Shown one piece after another: positions 47,339 to 58,942 of a stretch of 64,000 nucleotides of DNA. Below the pieces are notes generated by a model. That model searched no databases and was not told where the DNA came from. It saw nothing but the letters and a program-made list of their open reading frames with translations. The stretch spans positions 860,047 to 924,046 of the forward strand of contig NW_015971548.1 of assembly GCF_000182565.1 (NCBI RefSeq). The letters run 5' to 3'. Position 1 is the stretch's first letter. Each line of letters opens with the position of its first letter. A program made the position numbers and the translations under genes. The stretch comes from Spizellomyces punctatus DAOM BR117. Taxonomy: Eukaryota; Chytridiomycota; Chytridiomycetes; Spizellomycetales; Spizellomycetaceae.

Positions 47339-48081
47339 TAGCGACAAAAAGCTAAAGGTGAAAAGTCCAAAGCCACGATGAGGGAATTCCGGTATCCCTC
47401 CTAAACAATACAAGTTCAGATCCTGAATGTTCCCATACCCAAAGATGCTATTTTTATGAATACGTATTAAAAAGAGATCCCCGATTGTTGCCTTGCTACA
47501 TTCTGAATTTGTTATTTAGCCTATCGGGAAATTACTCCAAATGTGCATATGTGCGTTGAGGGTCCTCTTGCGGCTTTGGCACAAACGAGTGGTATTGGCG
47601 AGCTGCCTAGTCAGAAAGGTTCCGCCGATTGGGATACTTGGCTTTTACATATTTTGGCGTCAATTGCTGTGTTGGGTTTTCGCACATTCGTTTGTTTTTT
47701 TTGTTTTTGGATGGGGAGCTTGGATTGATTGGCAAGACAAGTATTGTTATTTTCCAGCCTGATTGTCGAGCACTCGTGAAATCGAGCTTGGGGGAAGAAA
47801 AGGATACCAGCGTGCTTGATCGTGTGTGCGCTTTGGGTTTTTTCCCGCTTATCATCAATCGTGCTGAGAGAGGGTCCTGCCCTATTGTTGTGTATTGGGC
47901 AGCTGGTTCCTATTTGGTGGGTTCCAATTCTCCCCCTTGTTGCAAAAGATGAATTCTCAGCGTGCCGGGTAAGTTGTTACATATTGTCAATTAGATTCAT
48001 TGCATCTAACAATCAGGGTGCCGCGCAAGGTCCCAAGACCCCTTTGCCCATCCCGGCGGCCGCCGCAACGTCTTCGGGAGC
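47339..48081. other. Upstream region of mini-cortactin and RasGEF; possible 5' exon
   Basis: 743 bp. An ATG at 47950 (MNSQRA) with a good GTAAGTTG donor and an acceptor near 48017 could be a first RasGEF exon, but the frame does not connect without a shift. No other supported gene. Confidence 0.4.
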
Positions 48082-51000
48082 ATGCCCGTCTCATCCTTTA
48101 TCCACGACCTGGACCCACCTGACTATACCGACGCTGAACCAGAAACCGAAACCATCTACGAAGAGTCCCCAGCATCGTCTGCCCTCCGTAGAGACCTCGG
48201 TGCCCCTCGTCGACCCATCCCGCAGAGTCCATCATTCGACCGTGTTGCAGAGAGGTTTGGGATGAAACGAGGTGACTCAGATGGGGGATTGGCTGAACCA
48301 GAACATGCGAGGAGTTCGAGTATGGATGCGCTGAGTGCTCGAGAACAGGCTTTGAAGCAGAAAAAGGGGGGAATGACGATTCGGCAGACGATTGTTAAAA
48401 AGGGAGGCAAGTATACCTTTACCACCCATCTCGCACATCTGTTCACTCTCTCATCCACCCTTTTGAACTCGGTAGACTCGTTAGCGTCCCTCTTCCGCCT
48501 AGCAAAAGGCCCACTCTCGGCGGGTACCGAAAATGGAACGACCCTCTCGACGCCTACACTCCACCAGCCTCCCTCAATTCCTTCCGACGACCGCCGCGCA
48601 ACCGAGGCAAATCTCTCTAGCTCCACGATGCGACGAGGCGGGTGGGGTGCCATTATGCGGAAAGCAACACGTGCGGTTACGCCAGAAACGACGCAGGTGT
48701 TTCCGGGGCTTAATATGAGGAATATGGCAACGTTGAAAAAGAAGGGTATGCTGTTGTTCCTGTGTCGTGGGATTTGTGGTAGTTCTTGCAAAGAGTAATA
48801 ATGAGATGATAGGTTCCACGACGTCTATATCTGGTCTAGCTAATATGGGACGAAACTCGATCTCCCGAAACCCGTCATCATCCGAATTCGGCGAAACAAG
48901 CACTTCAACAAGAAAAAGTGATCATTCAGATGATCTCGATGATGGTACGTATCCATTATACAAAATCACGAGTATAAAAGACAATATTCATAAGAATTCT
49001 GATATCAGACCTAGATTCAACCGGCGAAAGTAGCATGGACGACCTCTCCCTCTGGGTCTCAACCACATCCCTCACCTCCCTCTACACGCCCAAAACCCTC
49101 CAACTCTCTGTCGAACACCGTGCAAAAACCCTTGCTGTCCGCGTTCTCTATCACGGAACAGTCGCAGACGCCATCCAAAGCATTTTGATCGATTTTGCGC
49201 AAGCCGAAATGCACCAGCCTAAAGACTGTAAAGAAGAGGCCGTTGATAGGACTGGGTACAGGCTTTGCAAGCTGGATCGAAATGTACCTGGTGTGAGGGT
49301 TTGGATGGACCCACAGGCTATTTTGGGGAGTTATGATTTTATGCAGGGGGTACGTTACCCATCCCGCTTTCTTCCTTCAAATCATCCCCTTCTTATACCA
49401 TTATTTCTATTAGGACGAAGTGCGCCTTAAACACATTAACGACATTGAAACTAGCACCATCACCATTCCCCCCTCCACCACACCCCACCATTTCGCATAT
49501 TCTTTCACCGTCCTCGTCAAAGACGCTGTCGCGCAACTCCGGGAAGAGCATTTGACAAAAGAAGAAAAGTATGGATTATACTACCCGAGATTGGGGATTT
49601 GGTTGGATGATGGGCGAACATTGTTTTCCTATGATTTGCAGCAAGAGGTACGGTGATCTTTTGTTTATCAGGACTCTGGGAGTAGATTTTTGGTAAGTTA
49701 ACCTCAAAAAACCATCAGAAAAATCTGGAGCTGCGAGCGCTTGCGCATCAGTTCTTGTTGCGGATCTATTTACCAGAGTTTGACCAAAAGATTGCACTCA
49801 AAGTCCTGCCCAGTCTACGTGTCTCTGGTAAGGAAAGCCCACATATGTAGCTCTTGTTTATTCACTTTTATCCTAACTAATCGATATAATTAAAAACCAT
49901 CCAAGACGTGATTGCCATGATCCATTACCAGCTCAGTAACCGAAAATTGACCCTCGGACACCGCGGAGGGAAATACGGGCTCTTTATCCCTTCCCAAAAT
50001 ACATGGATGAAAGAATCTGTAACATTGGGTGAATACGCAACAATTCAAACCGTGAGTCTTCTTCTGAATTTATATATTAGACCATTTCGTATATGAACGC
50101 ATTGAATACAGGAAGATGTTCAATACAAACTCCAATACGAACTCGTATCCGTTCTCCTGGACCTCCCACACATCGAGTCCGCCCCCATCAGAATCCTCGT
50201 GGACCAAACTACAACTGTCGAGACGCTTTTGGAGACAGTTGGACTTGTTAACCCCGATGCGGAAGCCGATGTTTATTGCCTGTTTTCACCAGCTGGGGAT
50301 CGGTTGAGTGATCGGGATATTGTTTGGACCGCTGTCAAAGATTTTGCGCATGAGGTTTGTTTCTAGTGTTTATCTTTTGTCTTTTGGACCGGTGAGTAAA
50401 ATCAACAAACGAAACGCTTTAGGACTCGTTACGTTATCGCGCCATTCCAAAGCGCATCATCCTGTCGAATACTGCCGACGCAGACGTGAAACTGGACCTT
50501 GATATTGACTTTACGCTCCCCTTGTCTCGGTCGATACCGTTCTTGTGTCGAAGGTTTGGAAGGCAGGTAGATGAGGTGGATGGAATTGAAACGGATGCAG
50601 GTGTCGGTACGTCTCAAATCCAAGTCAATTTTGGAATAAGAGAAAAAAAAACCGTAGCACTGATGCTGGTATTCTTAGCCTTGGACGTGACTCAATCCCT
50701 TCAAGACCAGCACGTTAAACCCGGTACACAACTGTATCTCCAAGTCACAAATCGTCATATCCCAGTAAGCACATATCCATTACCATGGGTGATACACGGC
50801 CCTAACCTTATTAGATCCAGCAAACCCAGGGCTCACCATCCATGTGGGACGAACCCGACACTGACGAAAATATTCAAATGATGAAAGACCCGTCTGGAGT
50901 GATGATGGTTGGATCGGGAACGTTGAACAAGTTGGTGGAGAGATTGACGGATGAGCGGGGAGAAGGAACGTCACAGTGTAAGCGCTCATGTCATATTGAA

Positions 51001-52749
51001 AAATGCTTTGTTTATAACTGTTTCTGGTGAGAGCAGATTTGGATTACGTCAAAACCTTTCTCCTCACATATCAATCCTTCACAACGGGTGCAATTCTCCT
51101 CCGCAAACTTATCGAACGGTAAGCACAAAAACTCACCGTATTTGCAAATGTCTCCAATAACTAACTTTCTTGATCAGCTACCACGCCCCTCGCTCCCGAA
51201 AAGCAACGTTTGCCTCCTACGACCATTTTCGACTCACGATCCAACTTCGAGTTTGCAACGTTATTCTCCAATGGGTTAAACGCCATCCGGCCGATTTCGT
51301 CGTTGGAAAAGACTTTTGGGCGGATGCCATGCGGTTTGTGGAGGATGTCCTTGCGTATGATCATCCGAGTATGGGGCGGCAGATTCGGAGGAATTTGGTC
51401 AAGATTGTGCGTTTTTTACTGTTGTGTCCTTTTTTGACGTTTGTTACTTACGGCTTTGTGAACTTCGTAGAAGGATAACACGCACCCAGCATTGGTAAAA
51501 CATCTTGTTCTAAAATCCCCACTCCGAGCCACCGACGGCGATCCCCGACGTTTCAACGTCTTCCGACATCCCCCCGACGAAATCGCCCGACAATTGACAC
51601 TCATTGAACATGCCTACTTCGCTGACATCCTGGTAAGCACACGCATAACTGATCACATCGATTCGGATAGATATTTATACCCTATTTCTAGCCATCCGAG
51701 CTACTCAATCAAGCATGGTCAAAACCCGATGCGCCAACCAAGGCACCCAATGTCGTCGCATTGACGAGGAGATTCAATGCAGTGGCGTGTTGGACCGCAA
51801 AGGTACGTGATTATCCCTTCACCGTTTCATATGCAGTTACTGACCATCCTGTAGTCCATCCTGGAAATGAAAACCCCACGAGCAAGAGCAAAACGCATTA
51901 CAGGCCTCGTTGAAATCGCCAGTGTACGTGTACCGTTCTCCACTGCATCCTCAACATACATTAACAGCTCCCCTTACACAGCAACTCTTGACACTCAACA
52001 ATTTCTCAACCCTCATGGCCATCATTGCTGGACTCAACAAAGCGGCCGTGATACGCCTAAAGCAGTCATTCAAGGAAATCGGATCAAAGACACTAAAAGT
52101 AAGATATATCTGAATAAGATTAAAATACTTGCAAAACACTGATGGGAAACGTACGCAATAGAAATTGACAGAGTTGGAGAAGTTGATGACGGCTGAAGGG
52201 TCTTACAAGGGTTATCGGGCGCACATGAGGACGGTTGGTATGCCCTGTATTCCATACATGTAAGTGCTGGTTCAAACAATTACCCTGGGGCGGATCTGCG
52301 TTTGGCAAATGGAGTCACTCACGCTAATCGGTTTATTTCGCTTCCCATTGGCAATTGTTATGTTCCATAGCGGTATGTATCAGTTTGAATTCCAACGCCA
52401 TGTACTGACCATTTCACTCATCATCTTTATTATCATTCCATCCCAGGCGTGTATTTAATCGATTGTAAGTTATCTATACATTACACAACTGCACTTTCCC
52501 GCAATTCTAACATTCCATCAAACAGTAACCTACATGGAAGATGGAAATCCCGACAACATTGGCCCCCGAATAAACTTTACCAAACGGCTCATGATCAGTG
52601 GAGTCATAAGTGAAATGGTTGGGTACCAACAAGTAGGATACAAGGACTTTAAGCCCGTCGATGAGTTGTATCAAGTCCTTGCGCGCTTGCCTGCCGCAAC
52701 AGAGGAGTACGAAAAAATACTATGGAGTGAGAGTAAGAAACGAGAATGA
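48082..52749 (+). CDS. RasGEF with tandem ubiquitin-like (talin F0-like) modules, REM and CDC25 domains
   Basis: Activator of a Ras/Rap-type GTPase, spread over about 19 exons. After a Ser/Pro-rich N-terminus (48082-49030) come four segments of similar plan. Each has strands, a helix, a GLxxP turn, WLD/WMK and a final acidic-hydrophobic strand: LSVEHRAKTLAVRVLYHG with VRVWMDPQAILGSY; YSFTVLVKD with YGLYYPRLGIWLDDGRTL; LRIYLPEFDQKIALKVLP with YGLFIPSQNTWMKESVTL; and IRILVDQTTTVETLLETV. They resemble talin F0/FERM-N β-grasp folds. The REM domain is near 50920-51410 (GSGTLNKLVERLTDE, YVKTFLLTYQSFTTG). The CDC25 domain runs 51490-52700 (FRHPPDEIARQLTLIEHAYF, NFSTLMAIIAGLNKAAV, GVYLIDLTYMEDGNPDN, INFTKRLMISGVI). 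A 2-nt exon at 52371-52372 is needed to restore PYIGVYLIDL. The N-terminal start is uncertain. It ends 61 bp from the citrate synthase stop. Confidence 0.85.
52371..52372 (+). other. Putative 2-nucleotide micro-exon (CG) in the RasGEF gene
   Basis: The left exon ends at 52259 with AT before GTAAGTGC; the right exon starts at 52447 (GCGTGTATT) after CCCAG. Direct joining gives a frameshift. The bases CG at 52371-52372 sit between CCATAG and GTATGTAT; adding them gives ATC GGC GTG, that is PYIGVYLIDL, matching the conserved CDC25 motif PFLGVYLTDL. Confidence 0.65.
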
Positions 52750-52810
52750 CGGCCGGGCCACACTATGGTAAAGGGTGGATGTTTTTTTACCTTGGCATGT
52801 CGCATAGTCC

Positions 52811-55574
52811 TTATATATCTCGCTCTTCCTTCATAGGTGGAAGGTTCTTGCGTAGAAGATACTTCTCTTGCAGGTCAAGAGGAGACGACTCTTGCGCTAC
52901 GCGTTCGTCAATGGGGACATAATTTCTGGGTTCTTCTCCCTCATACGCCTATCATAATGATGTATATAGAATATTGAAATGCGTTGTAAGCTCTTTAATG
53001 AATTGAAATCGTAGTCTATAACAGATTAACCAAACCTGCTTTGGCCGGAAAATGGGAATGGGGTTCTATGAGGGTGTCAAGGTTGAGTTACGGTGGCCCA
53101 TTGAGCGGATATGTTATGATTGTCAACGTACCTGTAGCTGTTCGTGCCAGTGTGCTACGTCGGAACAGTCAGAAATACATGGGCAAGCGATTAAAGATCA
53201 TCATTCAACGCCTACCTAGCCATCCAGCAGTCCGGGCAATGCAGAAGAGTACGGGGAAGAAATCAGTCTACCCAAGGCGATATGGACTGTGAGAGACATG
53301 TGCACAGTATCTGAGATGACATGGAACCTACCGGGAAGCCCATTGCTTTATAAATAATTCCACTATCTGCAGGAGAAACGTTCATGTTACTTAGAGTCAC
53401 ATGTCTCCTAGCTGCGAATTCCATCCAGCCGTCTTACAGAAATCCACGTTTGGATATAGGTTTCGCTTGATAAAGTATTCTACAAATATAAAACTCAATA
53501 TCGAGCACACGATACAGCTCAAAACGTAAAGTGACATTACCATCACTAAGAGCAATTCTCTCAAGTTCAATCGCAACGTCAATCAAGTTATTGCGACCCA
53601 TTATTTCAAACACCTCATCCGCAATCTATGTATTTCGCCGCTATCAGTACCACGTCGTGGACTGCGACACGTAAGAGATCTAACCTGCTTCAGGATCTTG
53701 GCACGAGGGTCATAGCTCTTGTATACACGGTGTCCGAAACCCATGAGTCGCCGCTTTTTCGCTTTGACCTCCTATGCACAAAAAGTGTAAAGCGACTGCA
53801 AGGCTGACAAATAGAGCCGTTAGAACCGCGCACCTCAATAAAAGCGGGAATGTGGTCGACAGATCCGATCTCTGCAATAGTATCGATGAGATTTCGCAAA
53901 GCACACGCTCGCCAATCATGAAGGCATACCTTCTAGCATCTTCAAAGCGGCCTCATTGGCTCCGCCATGTGACTGAAATTTGCATATTCACGACTTTCAT
54001 CATCCCAAAGATATTCGAGAGACAGAACACCTACCGGTCCATACAATGCCGAAGCCGCCCCTATGTAAAACTTTAGCTTGCTAGCGACCTCCCGTAACAT
54101 ACCCTGGAAGCTTACCTGTCAAGCAGATAAACGGGTCAACACCCGTTGATGTCATTTGTCGCATCGCAGCTGTACTACAATTCAGCTCATCTAACAATAG
54201 TCTCTCGTCAGCAATTCATGATCACAGGATGGAAAAATGGTACACATACGATCGGCATGTAAAATAAATATAATGTCTAATGCACGTGAAAGTCGAGGGT
54301 TCGGTACATAATTGTTCTCTGAAAGACGATCCAACATGTAAAGAAAGTTTTCCGTATATCCAAACTCGTTAGATGGAGAGTTGTAGGCACGTCCAATGCG
54401 GTGCCGATAGGCCTGGCAATGTCGATGAGTATACCCCTTGCGAGTTTTACGGTAGGCAATCCACTTACACATGCTGCCAGGGTAGGAACTTTGCCGAGAC
54501 ACCGAAAGATTTGCTTATTGACCATATTCTCGTTTTGATAGATATGCTATATCAAACCGTAAGACGGGGATACGGCTGGCGGTAGTAATCAAGTCAACTC
54601 ACCTCCCCTTGCAGCGCCGTGTTGGCCTCCGGATGGAATGTCGACATTGCCTGTGGGCGGTAGTTTATATACGGCTTCTAGCATTCGTAGAACGCAGGAA
54701 CTACCTACCGCAAGTGCTGAAGTTACCATACCCATAGGATGAGCATCATACCGGAAGCTCTGGTGTCAGAAAGTAGGCAATGAGTATGACCGACTCGCCT
54801 CGATGAAAGTGTCAGGTTGCGTACCCTCAAGTAATCAATCATGTTTTCGTGAATAAAGGTGTGTCGCATGATTCGGGTCGTCCACATCTGCAATCGTGAG
54901 AGTTAGCTATATAATAGATTGCAACAAAAGTGAGAACACAAATGTACATTTAATTGGTCAGCTGTAGGGAGATCTCCGAAAATGAGCAGGTAGGACACCT
55001 CGAGAAATGATGAATGCATGGCCAGATCCTCAATGTTATATCCTCTGTAGCGGAGTATTCCCTATGAAATATGGAGCAAATCAACATATGCTTTGAATGG
55101 GTCCTGGAGCACCAAGTCAGCATACCTTATCACCATCAATATAGCTGGAAATTGAAAAGCAGGGTCAGCAGTCCATTTGGCCTTGGCGAGATCAAAGAGC
55201 AGGCGCACCTGATGGAAGACCGACAGACGGCCGTGTTCAAATAGCCATTGTCATAAACAGAGAGTCCAAGTTGAGCAAAGATGCTTGCGTCGATGGTATC
55301 TTCTTCCACTGGAATCATGTGCTTTTTCCCAGTGCGGTGGTCAACGACCTCCAGGCTGGTACAGAGACGGAGATGACAATGAGAGATCACCACAGTTCCT
55401 TACTATCTTACAATATACATACAAATGCTGCTCCGGATTAGCGGAACGATGCACAGACATTTCGAGTTGCTTCTCCTCTGGTAGAGATCGTGGTATTTCT
55501 TCCGAGAATATAGGTGGAACAATCAAATCGTCCCCAATCTGCCAAAGTGTTGAGTCCGTCCCAAAACTCGACAT
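52811..55574 (-). CDS. Citrate synthase, bacterial/plant-peroxisomal type
   Basis: Condenses acetyl-CoA and oxaloacetate to citrate. It starts [20 protein letters not shown], then [64 protein letters not shown]. The early DHRTGKK and GYLNTA-RSSI-YIDGD-GILRYRG blocks are those of bacterial GltA and plant peroxisomal enzymes. Catalytic parts: [40 protein letters not shown] (His); [18 protein letters not shown] (His); [16 protein letters not shown] (Asp), all restored by splicing. The 3' part comprises very small exons: ACACTGGC-type 23 nt (AHWHEQLQ), 30 nt ([10 protein letters not shown]) and a last exon ending KEERDI. The front part has a 19-nt exon (YIDGDK). At least 13 introns. There is no SKL-type end and no clear mitochondrial presequence, so location is open. 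Divergent from the 52-residue gene by 259 bp. Confidence 0.92.
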
Positions 55575-55833
55575 GTACCGTGGAAGACACGGGTCCCAGC
55601 TGTATTATCCAACGGGAGATGCAAGTGCAGTAACGCTAATGACAAACCGTTGGGCAGTTAGCGAGTCTTGACGATCCGATGCTTAGTAGAGCTACCGTAC
55701 CGCCGGGCACGTTGCCGACGATCAAGGAGCGGCAAGGGCTCGTCAGCCGTCGCTGTTTTGACTTTTAATCTTCTGTGCAATCTCATCCCCAAAGCAGTCT
55801 TTACGTTACATACTGCTGAATGCCTTTTGCATC

Positions 55834-55992
55834 ATGGCTGCGTTTCCCAACTTTCGCCGAATCTATCAAGACTTTCGCACGCCAGATGAGGAAAAGTCAA
55901 CCGCCAACTCTGCAGTGTTTACGTTCTGCGCATTTTGCGTCATGTGTGCTCTCATGACAGCGGCGAGGAAGGCTTCCTTTGCCGGTGCATGA
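55834..55992 (+). CDS. 52-residue single-pass membrane microprotein, unknown
   Basis: Single open frame, too short for usual gene thresholds. It starts MAAFPNFRRIYQDFRTPDEE, a basic/amphipathic then acidic segment, followed by KSTANS and a hydrophobic helix (AVFTFCAFCVMCALMTAA), and ends RKASFAGA. The arrangement, a short polar N-terminus then one membrane helix and a basic end, is typical of small mitochondrial inner-membrane subunits or assembly factors. No family is recognised. It is transcribed away from citrate synthase with 259 bp between starts, which would suit co-regulation with a metabolic gene. The call rests on length, composition and position only; chance is possible. Confidence 0.45.
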   Translation: MAAFPNFRRIYQDFRTPDEEKSTANSAVFTFCAFCVMCALMTAARKASFAGA

Positions 55993-56694
55993 CTTATTAT
56001 CCGGTCGTCCTCGGGTTGTAATGGAAGAGCCATGCAGTGGAAGATTGATTGCGACCGCCTGAAAGCTCTACGGTACCCTGGCATAGCTGTGCGGTTTGTA
56101 GTACACATGAGCCACCTAAGGCCTATTTGATGAAAATCTCTCTGGGCACGCTTTCTGCTTGTGGATATGGTTATACCATGGGTTGCAAACGGTTCTTGAA
56201 GATTCAAATACTATTCTCTCCTCGACACGTTAAAAAAGACCCGTCGCCATTATGTGTATGGTTCACCGCTCATAAGTTCTAAAGTCCCTCCCATGTCAAC
56301 TTTAAGCATTAGCCTACATGTGCTCTTCCTGATCCAAAGTGTTGGACGTCATCCTAGATTGTAATGTCGCTAATTGAAAAAGGATAAAAGTGTAAAATGG
56401 TCGCCGTTGTGAGCAAGCGACTAAGCACCACCAGCCAGCGCGGTCGCTTCTCGTGGCCCAAATTTTTGGGAACTCGGGCACCCGTTTTTCCCTTTGCTGC
56501 TTTCTCCCAGCTCCAAATTGCCATTAAGCAAGGTAGTCTTTCAGCAAACGCTAGACTCGCGTGACGCTGTCACGGCGAGAACAAAACATTCAAGTTTAAC
56601 TGAGAAGATACTCGGAATACACCTATTTTCATTCCCGCAGTTTCAGCCAAGTTTCGCTGAATTGTAATTTACTTGGACCGACTGCGCGATCGCA
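55993..56694. other. Intergenic upstream of SAP-VMP1
   Basis: 702 bp with no recognisable gene. A minus-strand open frame at 55866-56207 overlaps the microprotein and has no domain. Confidence 0.45.
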
Positions 56695-58623
56695 ATGTCG
56701 GCAAACTCTCCATTCAGGTACGTTTCTCATCCCTCAAGCACCACCATGCGAGAAGCTATGGTTTTGCATGTGGTTTAACTCTGCATATTCTTGGATCGAC
56801 AGGTCACTCTCCGTCCAAAAGCTACAAGATGAGTTACGGTTTCGAAAGGTTCATTGTTGTTTTGCAAACAGCTATCATCGAGGATTTTTGGAGACTGAGG
56901 CCGTTTGCTTTTCTTTCTCCTAGTTGCCCATAGGAGGGACGAAAAGTGTGCTAGTTGCGCGGTTGGAAGAATACGAGGGACAACTAAATGCGGATACAGC
57001 ATCAGAGGATGACTCGGATAGAAATGCAAGTAACGGCGCTGCGATAAATCCTGAAGTGGCTGGAGATGCTATTGAAGCTCGTCGAAGAGAGCTTGCAAAA
57101 CAACGAGTTGGAATATCCATATGGAACTCGCCGCTAGTAATCCTTAAATACCTGATATTATATATAAGCGATAGCCTCGTTCTGGGATTGCAGACCATGG
57201 TCGCACACGTATGGGTCGTGGTAGCAATGTTGTGTCTGTTGGTGGCGGGGGTAGCAGTATACCTTGCAGAGGGGCCACATCAAGGGGTGAGCTGTGTTGG
57301 TTGCTGCTAAAAAAGAATTTGCCTAACCATCCCGCATCTATAGACTGTTGCGGTATTGGAATCTCAAGTCTTGTGGTACGGGTGGTGGTTAGTGTTGGGA
57401 ATCGCCTCATCTATTGGACTGGGAACTGGATTGCACACATTCGTCCTTTTCTTGGGTCCTCACATTGCCCATGTTACTTTAACGGCATACCAATGCCACA
57501 GTCTAGACTTTGAAACTCGAGGGCCAGATAGGTATTTACCACCTATCGAATGTGTTCAATGACATTCTACTGACTCCGATCTCTCGTAGTTTTATTTGCG
57601 AGCCATCGGTTGGTCAAGCCGCCACTGCCGCTGTCACTGTATGGCAAATTGCAAAAAAGGTTCGATTGGAGAGCTTTTTCTGGGGGTTGGGAACGTCGAT
57701 CGGAGAGTTGCCTCCATATTTTGTTGCAAGAGCCGCAGCCGCAGCGGGACGTGACGATCAAGGATTTGCCAGTATTGAGGGCCTTCTGGCAAGACCAAAA
57801 TCCGAACGGACAGTTGGGGAGCGTGTACAAGTGGCCATGTACAATCTGATGCAATCGTTAGGCTTCTTTGGCATCCTGCTTTGCGCGTCGGTAAGTTACT
57901 GGACTATACAATTTGTGGCGTTCTTAACCCGATACTTATGATCTGGTGCAGATTCCGAACCCCTTATTTGATCTCGCGGGCATTGTTTGCGGGCATTTTG
58001 GAGTTCCGTTCATGACATTTTTTGGCGCAACGTTCCTGGGGAAAGCAGTCTTCAAAAGTAGCATACAGGTTCGAACGACTGATTTCTCTTGGTTCTTCGC
58101 GAGTCCGGCTGACATTTTGATCACAGACGATATCCGTAATTTTAATGCTTTCGGAAGACATTTTGGCCTTCATATTGACGGAGCTTCAATCTTATGCACC
58201 TACATTACATGACTTCGTGCAAAAGCTCCTGGACGAGCAAGTAAAACGATACCAGAAACGGCCAGATGGCGCTCATGAATTGAAGGTATATAAGCATCAC
58301 ATATCGGTTTGTTTGATGCTGTACGATGCTGAGTAATTTGCCCTGTAGCCTTCCAAATCCAATTATCTTGGCGCTCTATGGAACGCCCTTCTAGTCTGCA
58401 TGATTGGTTATTTTATTGCATCCCTATTAGAATCTTTGGCGATTGCCCAAATGAAGAAGGAGCATGAGCGAGAGCTGCAGCGACTACAAAAACGGGCTCT
58501 GAAAGAGGTATGTGCAATTTGCAAGTCCCTACCACTAAATCCATCATCCTGTGCTGATGCTGACGTTGCTAGCACCGAAAACAAGTACAAACAAATACAG
58601 AGTCGGCTACTAAACTGGAATAA
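56695..58623 (+). CDS. VMP1: VMP1 (vacuole membrane protein 1) with N-terminal SAP domain
   Basis: VMP1 is an ER multi-pass scramblase of the VTT/DedA superfamily, acting in autophagosome formation and ER-organelle contacts. The core is unmistakable: [80 protein letters not shown], then a long amphipathic region and a last membrane helix ([18 protein letters not shown]), ending [11 protein letters not shown] and a polar tail. In human VMP1 the same order occurs over 406 residues. Here the N-terminus, spliced from small exons beginning at ATG 56695, reads [20 protein letters not shown] then [15 protein letters not shown]. This is a SAP domain pattern (leucine spacing, GTK turn, LVxRL), normally a DNA-binding motif. 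An acidic linker and an arginine helix ([15 protein letters not shown]) then lead into the first membrane segment. VMP1 is absent from yeasts. Confidence 0.9.
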
Positions 58624-58942
58624 ATGCATCAGTTTGAAAGAAAGGAGTGAGAAGTTTTACCACATAGAGGAGGGGTTTGGATTGTAGCGGAGGCACCTAG
58701 TGCGCTGAGGTTTATTTTGTTTACTTTATTCTCGTTTACAACCGCAATTATCGATCTCGTTTCATTGTGAATATATAGACTAGCCCATTCATGGGTATAC
58801 AAGGAAATGTTGAATGTGCGTTACGATTTTTTTGAACGCTGGGACACTCCTTTCAGGGCGTGCCCTGTACTCGATGATCGGGATATACTGGCTGCTGTGT
58901 ACCCATCTATCTAACCTGATCTATCAACCATTGGGTGCGCCA
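58624..58942. other. Convergent 3' region
   Basis: 319 bp between VMP1 and RCE1 stops; no gene seen. Confidence 0.45.

Noticed and set aside
47520-47760. Plus-strand frame with hydrophobic stretch (HILASIAVLGFRTF) upstream of the RasGEF
   Set aside because: No start context, no homology and the T-rich run explains the hydrophobic residues.
55866-56207. 113-codon minus-strand frame
   Set aside because: Overlaps the better supported 52-residue plus-strand frame and shows no domain.
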